Shown here piece by piece: positions 10,202 to 20,610 of a stretch of DNA of 32,835 bases (positions are counted from its first letter, which is position 1; each line of letters starts with the position of its first letter). The notes beneath the pieces are model-generated. The model saw nothing but the letters and a program-made list of their open reading frames with translations. It did not search any database and was not told the DNA's origin. Source of the stretch: Cryoendolithus antarcticus (lineage: Eukaryota; Ascomycota; Dothideomycetes; Cladosporiales; Cladosporiaceae); NCBI GenBank assembly GCA_002077065.1, contig NAJO01000104.1, positions 1 through 32,835 on the forward strand, read 5' to 3'. The position numbers and the translations under genes were made by a program.

Positions 10202-10264
10202 AGAGAATCCCAAGAGATTCCCGAAAAGAATCCCAGAAACAATCCCAAAAAGAATCCCAAAAAG
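10202..10264. repeat. degenerate 12-bp tandem repeat
   Basis: About five copies of a 12-bp unit close to aagaatcccaaa are arranged in tandem. In one plus frame they encode a four-residue Asn-Pro-Lys-Lys/Arg repeat. The array sits at the left edge of the RIPped block and may belong to the same decayed element. Confidence 0.6.
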
Positions 10265-10429
10265 CATTACAGGAATAGTGCCAACGTGTCGGGAAGGCTC
10301 TATACAATTGTACGGTCAAGACTAGTGTTCAGTGTGTTCTACCTGTCATTGTTTCAGTCTAGAGGAGGAAGAGGAAAACGAGGACATTGCCTTTGGGGAT
10401 TGTCGTAATCCTCCCTCTGCACCAGAACT

Positions 10430-13400
10430 CACTCCGGCTTAAGTACTCAATCTGACATAGTAAACAACCGCTGTGTAAGTAGAGCTACAAAATAAGTTTG
10501 CGTACATCTAGTCCTCAAACTTATATAGGCCCATCTTTTGTACCTGCTCTAGTTCATTTCCTCTAATCATCCTTGCTTTTTGCGGTAGTTTTTAGTGGGC
10601 AAGTAGCCTATAGCCTTAAAGTTGATCTCCGAAGTACTTATCGTTCTATATTCACTAGATGAAGCAATACCTGCTAATAGTACAAGGATGTATATAGGTC
10701 AGGTAGGGTCGGTAGTCAAATTGATTAGCGATAAGTATATATACTTACATGCCTGTCTATAAGTTATGCGTCTATATATACTATTACTCTTGCTTAGGTA
10801 TATAGTAGCGCTAGGAGCGCTAGGTATGTAATCTTTATCTATGTGCCAAGATGGCCTATAGCCATTGCGAAATCAAGGCTTATGCTAATTGCTTCTATAC
10901 CTAGTACTCCATTTTTGTCGTCTAACTACGTCTCCCCTAAAATAAAGAGACGAGTTGCCTTATTCTGTCTCTCTAGATTTGAGTAGCTACTATCTCTGCT
11001 CATCCTATACTATTTAATGGAGAGGGATTGCTCTTTTGTCTCCTCCTCCTAGCCGCATGCGCATTGGTCTATCTCTACTATGTTCATGTAGTATAGACAT
11101 CCGTTCAAGCGACTTAGTAGTAAGGAGGCGCGCTACGATGCCGGCTTATCTGCATTCGGCGTAGTAGGTGATCTAGGGACGTGAGGATTTCTTTCTTTAT
11201 ATGTACCGCATGCCTAATGCATTGAAATAGAGCATTTTAAGTAGCGGTCCGTAGTATATAATCTCTTAAGTCCATACTCGAACTCTGATTAAGGAAGGGG
11301 ACCTCCTAAGATAATAAGGTACGCCTCTAATGACCGGCCTATCGTACTTATATATACTTAGAGATTCTAGAAAGTCGGATATATAGCACTATACTCATAT
11401 AAAGACTCGATAGTAATCCGGGGTCTACCTAAAGCTATAATATAGCTTAGACAAATTCTAGTACGATTAAGTAGGGGCATTAGGCGGATTGTGAATGCTT
11501 CGTAGCCTGCCGGCCTTATGTCTCAACGGACCACAAATTCAAATAACGGCGCTTTAGAGTCGTAATTCTTTCTCTTCGCGAGGGATCGGTAAGGGTCGGG
11601 GCATGTTAGGTGCCTCTAGAGCAGTAGGAGGCTAAGTAAGATCGATATAGCTGTTTAGTGCGGAGAACGAGTTGTCGTTATTATCCCTTTATGATTAAGG
11701 TAGCGGCACTCTAATCGGCTAGGACCTACCTCTACCTCCTAGTTAATATGCGTTATATATAGAGTTGTCTATAATAACGCAGTCTTAACGTGAAGATAGC
11801 GGGAAATGCCGTTGCTTGTTATAGTACATTATATTAAGCCTTGATTTAGGAAGTGTCTCTATTAGTGTCTCTACTAAGGGCAATCCTCCTGCTCTCTGCT
11901 TTACCTCGCGTAGATCGGGATCGGCCTTTAGCTAAGTCGGATTAATAATATAGTGTGTTAGGCGTAGTATCCATTTTCAGATAAGATACCGTAGACCTAT
12001 AGCAAGCTCGCGTGCTAAGTAAAGTCCTCTATTATGCCTCTCTCTATAAGTAGCGTAACTATAGTAGTAGGGCCGGAATGATCTAGAGAAGTAATAGATA
12101 GTGTTATCGAGGAGGTATTACCGCACCCCTGTCTATCACTACCCTATAAGATCCCCTAAAGCCCTAGTATCTACACTAAAGCTAAGAGAAGGCAGGCGGC
12201 ATTACTACGCATCCGTCCGTAAGACCTATAAGTAGATTATCGAATCCTAGCTATTACGATGCTAGTAAGCCTATACCTCTTCGAGTACTAAATTGCTGCC
12301 GGGACCTACCTCTCTCTTACCCGCCCGACATCCTCCCTTAGAGTAGGAACTCTCCTCCTCTTTGCCTCTAGTTCTTAGTCCCGTATCTTCGCGCCTATGC
12401 TTCGTGCACTCCTCCCGATCGCCTATTATAATATGCAAAAAGTAAGGCAAATACTCTACCGCTATTTAGCAGACTAGGCGGATATAGCAATCGCAATGGG
12501 AACAATCTACTTAGAGATCCTAAGGGCGGTCACCCTCGTAAGAGTGGTAGAGGATGTAGAGTATACGCCCCCGGAGAATAGAGGACACGCATTCCGCGAC
12601 TGAATAGGTGTCTTCACGACTGCTATCTAAAGTCGAGAGGGCGGGGCTACGGCCGCTAGGTATAGAAGAGTTTCCGTAGACTTAGAGGGAGTTATACGGC
12701 GAAGATGCGAAGTATAGGCCAATTAGGAATGCTTTAACGCGAAACCCGCTAAGAGAGTTTATATCCGCATATAAGGAGAGGACGGCGGTAGTGCCGTGTT
12801 AAAGGGAGCATCGCGACGGGGGAATTGAAACGCAACAAGAGTTAGTAATAATTCCTACCTACTATAGGGCTTTTAGATAGTAGGAGGGGTACCGAGCAGT
12901 TAGCGCTTTCGAATATTTGCAAACATCTATTATATTAATCTACTAGTCATAGTATAACCGTTAACATCTATGTCCTTTATAACTTGGGGTTTAATAATAG
13001 CATTCCTTTAGTCTAGTTCGGCTTAATGAATTACCTTAAGTCTAATGCACTAATGCGGCTAAGAGTATACCGATAACCGTTCTAGCAGTTGCGCGCTTAG
13101 TCTAATACTTATAGTAGAGACTTTATGTCTAGCTCTAAGAAGTGAGGTCACTATAGATTCTATGCTAATGCTAAAGAACGTGCACCTTAGCCGGGTAACG
13201 CCGAATTAGATCGCAACTAGTGGAGGGGAAGCCACACTTCTTCTAAGATCCGCTCTAAGCTACGAGCTAAAGGAAGGATGCGATACGGATAAGGGTCCTA
13301 GTAAAGCAAGATACTTAGGTAAGGTAAATGCATTGTTCTTAGAAGAGCGGGTAGGGGTTTACGGGACTAAGTAGGAATCTAAAGCTTCTCCTAAAGATAG

Positions 13401-13870
13401 TCCGACACGGCTTTTATAGCAGGCTCGAGCGCATGGCGGTAGGGGCGGTAGATTATTGCTTCTAGTTTTAGTATATTTAGATAGTAACCTAATTCTCCTA
13501 GACTACGCTAGAGGTTAGTAGTCCGGCTTAGTAGGGCGTTATCTACCTAGTCGACGCTTCTTATGCTAGAAAGACAGACTACCTTTAAGAATACATTCGC
13601 ATTAGAATATAATATAAGGCATCGATAGTATTATATCTAGACCGCGCGTAGGAAGAAGAGCATTGGCGGGGCTAGGAAAAGAGGTAATGCGGACACATTA
13701 AAACTAGACCGGGCCTAGAATAGCGCAGGATTTCGTTGGTCTAACCGCGTTCCCGGGGCATAGAACGCGTACGTATTACGTATATATTATCCGATATTTT
13801 ACCGCGAGTTCTAGGAGTCATCTAATCTGCTATATATGCATAGAGTAGGCCTCTAAAACAGCATGTAACT
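10430..13870. repeat. RIP-mutated repeat relic, about 3.4 kb
   Basis: No frame of 60 codons exists on either strand for about 3.5 kb, and the text is full of TA, TAG and CTA with few CA or TG. A hand count over 12061-12240 gives TpA 26, ApT 16, CpA+TpG 9 and ApC+GpT 19, so TpA/ApT is about 1.6 and (CpA+TpG)/(ApC+GpT) about 0.47. Both lie well inside the range normally taken as a RIP signature. The block is not simply AT-rich; CG dinucleotides remain common, as expected if mutation targeted CpA. On the minus strand, one frame at 10860-10501 keeps only three stops in 120 codons, suggesting a former coding strand. The element type cannot be read by eye. The edges at about 10.43 and 13.87 kb are approximate. 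Confidence 0.8.
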
Positions 13871-14850
13871 ATTTTGAAGATATAGATATGTTCTAAGTCA
13901 TCTAACTCAAACAATGCAGCATATGGATATGTGTGACTTTAGAATGGAGGAAGGTTTGCCGCTCCGTCCGAATTAGTGTATCCTTGGTTTAGCTATGGAG
14001 CACTAAGTTTACTATGCTTGCAGACTAACGATCCTATTATGTGCCATCCTTCTTCTTTCGAAACGTGCGCCGCAGCTATGCCCACTATTAAATAAGCCAT
14101 GTAACTGTTAATCTCGGATTCTCCTAATGTGAAAAGAGCTCTTAAGCTAGGGTGTGAGTTCGACGTAACGGAGCGCAGTCCGCCAATCTTGGAGTTAGCG
14201 CACTGCAATTTCATTGGCTAGGCTTATATGCTAGCGCGCCAATTTCAATATCGTAGGCTACTTGGAGAACATCGGCAAATTGGCCCAGCGCTGCTCGAGT
14301 CTGTAAGCTCAAAATTGAATTTGTCCTTGGCAATCGCTGCCTTGGACAAAATGAGCGCATATGGTAGCTCGGCAATTTCACTGCAAACTTCCCTGCAGCC
14401 TAAAGTCATACGCAGGCTTGAGTTGGGAAAGCTTCTCTGTTCAATCTGCAGCAGAGACTGCGTGCAGAACACATTGTTTGCTGATTGTCGTGCCAAGGGT
14501 CATCCTTTGTCAAGCGCCTGGAAGCCCCGAAATGTCCACGTCATCTTTATCGGTCAATCACTTGCACTCAACGAAACCATTGTTTGTGAGCAACATTAAC
14601 CGAATGAACAGGTGCCAATATTGCAAAAAAAGGCGTGCCACAAAAGCGGGGCGACTGATCTGCAATGTCTTCAGCCGAGGCCTCGCATGAACTCTGCTGA
14701 TGCAAAATAATCAGACGCGCAAAGCAATGCGGCATTTGACTTCCCCAGGAATGTGGTTGTCGCTGCTGTACTAGCTCTGTTCCATCAATCTCATCTTCGC
14801 CTTCTTCAGCGAAGAACATCATTTCGGCTGGCAAGATCATCTGCCGCGTA
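13871..14850. other. fragmentary frames, no supported gene
   Basis: Normal base composition resumes here. Frames of 73-123 codons occur on both strands (plus 14228-14599 and 14361-14690; minus 13993-14214, 14245-14496 and 14568-14903), some with Cys-rich segments such as CQYCKKRRATKAGRLIC at about 14612-14663. They may be decayed exons upstream of the winged-helix gene or of a minus-strand gene. I could not assemble a convincing model. Confidence 0.3.
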
Positions 14851-16137
14851 ATGGATACATTCACCTCATGCGGACCTTCTCCACAGGACGCCAGTAAGCA
14901 CAAAGATTGTTCCGACCGAGGCCTCTAACTGACCATGTGTACCGCCCTAGATAGAACTTTAGATGCGTGTAGCGCACCTGTATGTCCTGCACATTTTGCA
15001 GAACAGCACACTGAAGATATTCCAAACGGTGCAAAGACTACAGTGCAGCCAATCAGAGGGTCCCAGAACGCAGCATCCCCAGTGACAAGTCAGCCTGCGG
15101 GATCCACCCCCTCCCGCCATTCATTGCATCCCACCTACTTCGACCTTATTCAGGATGCACTTGAAGCCAGCCCCAATGGACTGAAGTCGTCTGGAATCAT
15201 TGAGTGGCTCAGGAAAAATCGCCTAAAGGTGTTTTCAGAACGGGGAGAGCACAAAATGAAGTCCAACATTCATACAACTTGCAGTATCTACGCAAACATG
15301 TCACCAGCAAAACTGCTGAAGGACAAGGACCCATCGAAAGGACTGGGTTACATTTGGAAGTTGCCCCTTGAAAAGACTCAGACAGGGTTGCATGGTCTGG
15401 ACACGGGTAACATATCAACGAGCGAACTTCCTATCAGTACCGGGGACACTGGCGGACAACCCATAGGTAATACGCTATCAACACCAATCCAGGTGTCAAG
15501 CAGTCGGCTGCCAATGGAGACATCGGCTGCATCTGTGTTACTTGAAACGCATGATGGCGCAGGTCATAAGCGAAAATGGGCAGAACACATTTCGTCTTCG
15601 CCTAATGCTGCCATGGTGCCGCCAGAAGCACGTAGGGTCAGAGGAATCCCTCACATTGTGGAGTCGGACAGCTCGGACGACGACACGGATGACCATACAG
15701 AAGATGACCAGCCTGCAACTACGGAGAACATGTCTGGTATATCAATAGCGCAGCAATCCACGGCTACTTCTGAAGGCAACAACGCTGCCCACGGCAGAGC
15801 TCTATCGCAAGATGAGGCGCGCGCGGTTGATCTTGGTAAGCTTGTCGTATTAGCACAAGGCCTGAAGCAGAAATATGAAAGGTTGGAGCTCAATTTCAAG
15901 AACAGCTGCAGCGAGATTCCTGATCTTGAAGAGCTAGCGCATACTGCTGAGCAAAAATCAAAAGAAGCGCAGGAGCTAGCAAAGCGGGCTGAGGCAATAC
16001 GTCTACAGGCAGATGCTGCTAAGGCTGATCTTGAAGTTGCTAAGGAGGCAACAAGGAAGCTCACAGCGGCTAAGGAGGAGATGCAGAAGATTCAACAGGA
16101 ACGCGTACATGTACTTGAGCAGCTGGGAATCGATTAG
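14851..16137 (+). CDS. winged-helix-like, coiled-coil nuclear protein
   Basis: Exon 1 (14851-14893) joins exon 2 (14951-16137) across a 57-nt intron with a GTAAGC donor, a textbook CTAAC branch site and a CCTAG acceptor. The spliced frame is 409 aa. If unspliced, an ATG at 14935 gives 400 aa. Residues about 73-153 contain HPTYFDLIQDALEASPNGLK and later IIEWLRKN, then GYIWKLP, which resembles a winged-helix DNA-binding fold (forkhead/GDS1-like layout of helices followed by a wing). Residues about 250-268 are strongly acidic (Ser/Asp/Glu run), and the last 100 residues are a long Ala/Lys/Glu-rich coiled coil, which suggests oligomerisation. A nuclear DNA-binding role is inferred from this architecture. 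The gene lies 1 kb from the RIPped block yet shows no stops or TpA excess. The winged-helix call needs a profile search. Confidence 0.65.
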
Positions 16138-16714
16138 GGAGGCTCAGCCATGTACAAGTCATTCAATTCCAAGTCGCAAATGCTTGAGCTATTGTACTGT
16201 ACGAATGCAGAGAAGCTTTTCACGCAGACTTGATATGACACAATGTCTGGGCTCCCTCTCTTTGCTGGCCAACATTGACTTTGAGTTTGCTGTGAAGAAC
16301 ACATTCGCAAGGGTGGTGTTCGATTGCGCCCTACCATGACTTTGCAGGTGTAATTTCTCGTGTAATGACACCAAGGTGTTCCCTGTGCAAGGTCCTAAGA
16401 GCAAGATTGTATGCTGTAGCTGTTGCACGTGGAAAGCGCAAATTCTGATAGTCGCAAGCTTATAGGGGAAGTAACAGCCTCTTTTCGGTTTGAGAGGGCA
16501 TTGTAGTATGACAATACTGTGTCATGTTAAGGAAAGGGCGTAGCACGCGTCGTAGGCGTGTTTTGACCTGGTCGCAATCACAAATGGCCCAGCAAACCAG
16601 TCTAGCGCAGCGATCCTAGTTATTCACCTTGCACATCCACCCTGAAGTGGAATGCCCAGCAAGCTTGTATCCTACAGTCTCTCAGTGACCGAACCAGCCA
16701 CAGCGAGGTATTGC
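16138..16714. other. no recognisable gene
   Basis: This is the 3' flank of the winged-helix gene. Overlapping short frames on both strands lack motifs. Confidence 0.35.
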
Positions 16715-17029
16715 ATGATCCCATTTCCTCGACTTTGTCAAGGCTGCGGCGACGACTAGACCACCGCAACGGCAGCAGCTTGCGCTACCAATGCAATGAA
16801 GTCCTTGTCATATCGTCGAATTCGGTACGTTGGCGAGGCTTTATTCACTGAGACTATTCATTAGTATTGAAAGGTTGCTAATACCTCCAGCAAACCAACC
16901 CTTGTCACCGAGCCTCAAGTGTCCGGCCAACATCTTAGATTGAGCTGCTTCAACCCAGGGCCTCTCAGCGACTTTACTGCAATCCACTGCTCAGCGCCCT
17001 CGATCGAACCAGTGCCTGGCGTTGATTGA
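16715..17029 (+). pseudogene. small spliced gene with a TAG in exon 1
   Basis: From an ATG at 16715 the frame reads through a CQGCG motif, meets TAG at 16757-16759 and continues open to 16824. There a GTACGT donor begins a 66-nt intron (16825-16890) with a CTAATAC branch-like site and a CCAG acceptor. Exon 2 continues the same frame for 45 more codons to TGA at 17027-17029. If the TAG is real, translation could begin only at the downstream ATG at 16796. The good splice signals and the frame kept across the junction support a former or short gene. The family is not recognised; the Cys pair suggests a small metal-binding N-terminus. Confidence 0.35.
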
Positions 17030-18053
17030 TTCCGCCGAACGATCGAATTCAGATTGTCCTAGTTCACTATGTCAATTACTGAGCGGTATACTACAATACT
17101 GCCAGCTCTACAGGCTCTAGCGTATGGTCCGACGCCTCAAAGGGCTTCTTGCCCTCATCTGCTCCATCTCTTCCATCATCGCCTAGCTCAGAGCTTGATG
17201 AACTTGATCAAATCGAGGCGCCATCAATGGCATCAGCCAGTGCCTTAGCACGCCGCGCAGGAGCAGTAATCTGCCACCATATCCTTCTTCCTTCTCGAGC
17301 CAATTGCGACCGAGTAATAGCACTGCCGCCACCATTTTTGCGACCTTTAGAGAGGCTATATTGGGAGCCAATCTCGCAATTACCTTGCTAAAGCGCTTCC
17401 GCGCACACGCTTTGCATTGTGTATCACTCATCTTGCACCCCTAGGACACGACCAACAACACCTCAATCTGAGCTACACCACACGCTTAGCAACGACAGAA
17501 AGAAGTGAGAGAAGCGCATCAAACGGGCATAATAGTGGCTGGTGTCACTAAACTTACTATATGAAGCTCCTCCAACTTCATCCTACTGCAGCGGCACAGC
17601 AGTCTGCGTGGCTTGATAGCCCGAGAGAGTAGATTTGCAGATTGTTGCGTGTTGATGTCAGGCTGGCTGACTCAATACTAGGAACTGCCGCAAGGCCTCG
17701 GGTAGGTAGCTCGTCTGCAATGCCCGGTTCGATGGCCCTCTGGCAAAGTGCATGTCAATATCGACTCTCCACCACCTACGAGGATGTAAAGAATAATACT
17801 TGCGATGTCATCCCTACAACCTGGAAAGACCGCTCTTTTACATGGAACGCGTACCTTCTACCATATGCCTTTGGAGATCTTGCAGAGGTCGTCTTGTCAC
17901 CGCACTACCAACATGGATGGTAAACCCTAAATTCATCGTTGCCGGCCACTCTCTAGACTACGCCAAGGTAGATAGAACTACCTCCGCGAACCTAATGATG
18001 CATTCCTCGGTCTTTCGAGTGATGCTCACTTCTCCACTCAAACCTCGCTCGAC
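17030..18053. other. fragmentary frames, no supported gene
   Basis: Frames of 60-93 codons occur on the plus strand (17149-17391, 17642-17923, 17800-18066). The middle one contains a protein-like stretch with WKDRSFTWNAYLLPYAFGDL. They may be decayed sequence upstream of the OrsD-like fragment, but no continuous model could be built. Confidence 0.3.
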
Positions 18054-18203
18054 ATGGTTGAAGTAGACTACTTCTTGCACCTCCCAGAGTACGAAGTGGC
18101 GGTCTGTAGAAATTGCTGCTATGCTGTTTGATCTGAGCGCAACCCCAACTATCTCAAGGACAGCCACAGTGGCTTGGCAAATAAGGAGGGCTTCCATACC
18201 TAG
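18054..18203 (+). pseudogene. OrsD-like (C2H2-like) domain fragment
   Basis: From the ATG at 18054 the translation gives FLHLPEYEVAVCRNCCYAV and then, after a TGA at 18129-18131, a segment with HxGL. This matches the start of fungal OrsD-like domains, which read L-P-x-Y-x-x-x-V-C-x-x-C-x-Y-A-V-W and then a His about 12-16 residues on. The TGA falls where Trp normally stands, so a TGG-to-TGA change is the simplest reading. A second stop follows at 18201-18203 and no later frame is recognisable. OrsD-like domains are often found in transposon-associated or accessory fungal genes; their role is not settled. This copy should be dead. Confidence 0.5.
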
Positions 18204-18516
18204 AGATGCTAGAGATTGGCTACCACACGCCCGCTGTAGTGAAGAAACCGTGTTATCGCCAGTCGACGAGGAGTGCACTGAAGGCCTTCCATACCCATGC
18301 TTCTGGACATTTACTGTATATCTTTCGAAGCATGCAACAGATGGGGCGCTCAGAAGCTGGTGACGTCACTAGCGTTACCCTGCGTTAACTTGGCATACTT
18401 TGATGGCGGAGGCGGGCGCTGCCGAGGTGTCGTGGTGACGCGACCGTAAACACAGCCGCGCCGGAACTTGCTGTCTGGAGAAATTAGCCCTCTGGCCTCA
18501 TGAGAAGTCCATCAAC

Positions 18517-19785
18517 ATGTCGATAGCCGCCTGGAACGAATTTTTAAATAGCAGCGCAGACGACATTGCTACCCGGTCTGCCCATTGTCTTCCGCATGTT
18601 GGAGACGGAGTTTCTGCGCCTACACATCTTGTTCACTTGCACCACCCTGGTTACCTGGACGCGAATCAGTCCATCCTCTTCACAATACCAACTTGCTCGA
18701 TCAACATCGAGAAGCAGCCCTGCGTTGAGTATTGGCTGGCCTGGCAAGGCTGCTATGTTTTGGCGATCGAGAAAAAGGGCTTTTTTACTGCGCGACCACA
18801 GCGGGACACGACAAAGGTTACGCATGGACAAGGCCTTGTCGCGGGTCATTACTGGTATCATTTGGATACTGAGGACGAAGAAGAGCCATATGCTACCCTA
18901 CAAAGCTTTCGATCGTGGCGGTACAGCCCGGACAATATGCCTGTGAATTGGTCCTACGCCATTCCATGGGACGGAAAGCAGGACGACGACCAGCGGGAAG
19001 GGGATTGCTGTGTAACAGGACAGGACTTCACACAAAGAGCACACTTGATACCAAAGACAGAATGGGAGTGGTGGATCGAGAATGGCATGTCTGACCATGC
19101 AGGTACTTCCGGTATCACGAGGGCAACTTCCACTATTGGACAGGAGATGCTGGTGCCTGGAAATCTGATCCCTCTCAGTGATGGACTGCACAGGCTGTGG
19201 GATAACGACTTCTTCTGTCTGTTTCCTTTGAAGACTCCGGACGAACAGTGGCGACTTCATTGCCTCTTTATGCTACCACTGCAGAAGATGGTACGCATCC
19301 ATCACAGACGACCAGTGAGAGGTGGCCTGGCAGACGTGTCACCGGCTTGCGCCTGGGCTAGATTTGTATTTTCGGTGTGCCGCAAGTACGAAACAACGTT
19401 TCTCGCGAAACGAGCAAGGAGGAAACTTGGAGGAAGTACAACTACGGCGCAATGGATGGAGGCAGAACAAATATTGCAACAACGCCAAGGTTGGATCAGG
19501 AACACCAGTCCTACGAAAAAGAGCAGAAGCGGGAGTCCTCGAAAACGAGACCGCTCTGAATCACGAGATGACAGGGCTGACAGTGCGGTCTCGGATGATT
19601 TTGAGGCCCACGTAACTTCGAAGATAGAGTGTACGCCAAATGGGTATTCTGCTGATGTAGGAAGAACGGACGAGAGTCCAGAAAGAGGTAGACCGAGAAG
19701 CCGAGGAGACAAACAGAACCGGGAAGAGAAGTGCTGGAGACCAGTGATCGACGGTGTAAAGAGGAGGAAAGTCGTCGCCCTGTAG
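18517..19785 (+). CDS. HNH endonuclease-domain (HNH_2-type) protein, 422 aa
   Basis: One uninterrupted 422-residue frame starts at the ATG at 18517. Residues 164-180 read CCVTGQDFTQRAHLIPK and residues 214-234 contain PGNLIPLSDGLHRLWDND. This is the layout of fungal HNH_2-type domains: a Cys-containing strand, the A-H-L-I-P core with H176, then N216-L-I-P-L and H225 before W-D. The N-terminal 160 residues are a separate globular region with many Trp and Tyr. The C-terminal third is basic and Ser/Arg-rich (KKSRSGSPRKRDRSESR), which suits a nuclear localisation signal. Predicted role: metal-dependent DNA nicking or cleavage, or a nuclease-derived DNA-binding protein. The target is unknown. No intron, stop or RIP signature is visible, unlike most neighbours. 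Confidence 0.75.
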   Translation: MSIAAWNEFLNSSADDIATRSAHCLPHVGDGVSAPTHLVHLHHPGYLDANQSILFTIPTCSINIEKQPCVEYWLAWQGCYVLAIEKKGFFTARPQRDTTKVTHGQGLVAGHYWYHLDTEDEEEPYATLQSFRSWRYSPDNMPVNWSYAIPWDGKQDDDQREGDCCVTGQDFTQRAHLIPKTEWEWWIENGMSDHAGTSGITRATSTIGQEMLVPGNLIPLSDGLHRLWDNDFFCLFPLKTPDEQWRLHCLFMLPLQKMVRIHHRRPVRGGLADVSPACAWARFVFSVCRKYETTFLAKRARRKLGGSTTTAQWMEAEQILQQRQGWIRNTSPTKKSRSGSPRKRDRSESRDDRADSAVSDDFEAHVTSKIECTPNGYSADVGRTDESPERGRPRSRGDKQNREEKCWRPVIDGVKRRKVVAL

Positions 19786-20064
19786 CTTTCTCTGTCTTGA
19801 TATGGCCATGTAACGTCAACTCTTCACAGAGTTGTTGTTCAGTCATACACATTGTCAGATTTGCGTCAAGACATTGCTCGAAGACCCAATTGCAACCAAT
19901 GCTGCCCAAATGGCTTCTCAATCCGACATCCAGCTGTCCGATTGCCCCAACGCGGCCTAGCCTGCACTTTGCACATCAGCAGGCAAGGCAACCCCGAGCT
20001 TGCTGCCCTAACAGCCTGCTTAGTCGAGGCGACCACATTCGCTCACTCTCGCTAGTTGGCAGAT
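19786..20064. other. 3' flank of the HNH gene, no gene seen
   Basis: Frames on both strands are shadows of the HNH gene tail or short and motif-free. Confidence 0.3.
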
Positions 20065-20339
20065 CTATTGGTTTAACCAAACAACGAATACCACGACTGC
20101 AGCTACACTTGCATCCACAGCGGCAATAGGAGGTGCAAGCACACCCACCATACCCAGATGTGCGATTGTCGCGAAGATACCCCTTGCTGGATTGAATGCA
20201 CCGTAAGCCCAAGCTTGAAATGCGGTAGCGAAGGGGCCTTACGACTACTAGCACGCATCAAAGTCACGGCGAGAAACCTTTGCTCTCCAGCAGCAACGCC
20301 AAACGGACCAAAGCCGAGATAAAGCACCAGTGTCACCAT
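20065..20339 (-). pseudogene. possible broken membrane protein
   Basis: Reading the minus strand from the ATG at 20339, a hydrophobic segment (MVTLVLYLGFGPFGVAAGEQ) is followed, after a one-base frame change near 20235, by a second frame with AWAYGAFNPARGIF, two further hydrophobic runs (GMVGVLAPPIAAV and AAVVVFVVWLN) and a TAG at 20067-20065. Together they look like the C-terminal membrane helices of one protein with a frameshift. The NPAR tetrapeptide recalls aquaporins, but spacing and context do not fit well enough to call it one. Confidence 0.25.
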
Positions 20340-20340
20340 A

Positions 20341-20610
20341 ATGGTGAACGTTACGCATCAAACAGTGATGAGCAATAGTATCTCTGGTAGCGCATCAATC
20401 AATCGACATCTATTGTTGAGGAGCATCATGAGTCGACATACGAGGTTGAGAGATCCAATCCATGAAGCCGCTCATGTGACTTGTGACGTGACTCCACATA
20501 GAATTCCTCTCAACAAAAACAAGTTGTACCCCGGCGGCCATATTCGGTGCATCCAGAAATTGACATCCAACCAAGAAGTTCGTTGGTGGCACGTTGCACG
20601 AATAAAGTGA
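20341..20610 (+). CDS. small hypothetical protein, 89 aa, doubtful
   Basis: The frame has a real ATG at 20341 and ends at TGA near 20610. Its second half (RWWHVARIK at the end, preceded by YPGGHIRC) has protein-like composition. A minus-strand frame of 60 codons covers the same stretch and could instead belong to the broken membrane-protein gene just described. No family is recognised. Confidence 0.2.
   Translation: MVNVTHQTVMSNSISGSASINRHLLLRSIMSRHTRLRDPIHEAAHVTCDVTPHRIPLNKNKLYPGGHIRCIQKLTSNQEVRWWHVARIK

Noticed and set aside
10430..13870. Simple AT-rich isochore, centromere or mitochondrial insert
   Set aside because: The GC content is not extreme and CG dinucleotides are common; the specific loss of CA/TG with gain of TA points to RIP.
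20065..20339. Aquaporin fragment from the NPAR tetrapeptide
   Set aside because: Spacing to the surrounding hydrophobic runs does not fit the MIP fold, and no second NPA box exists.
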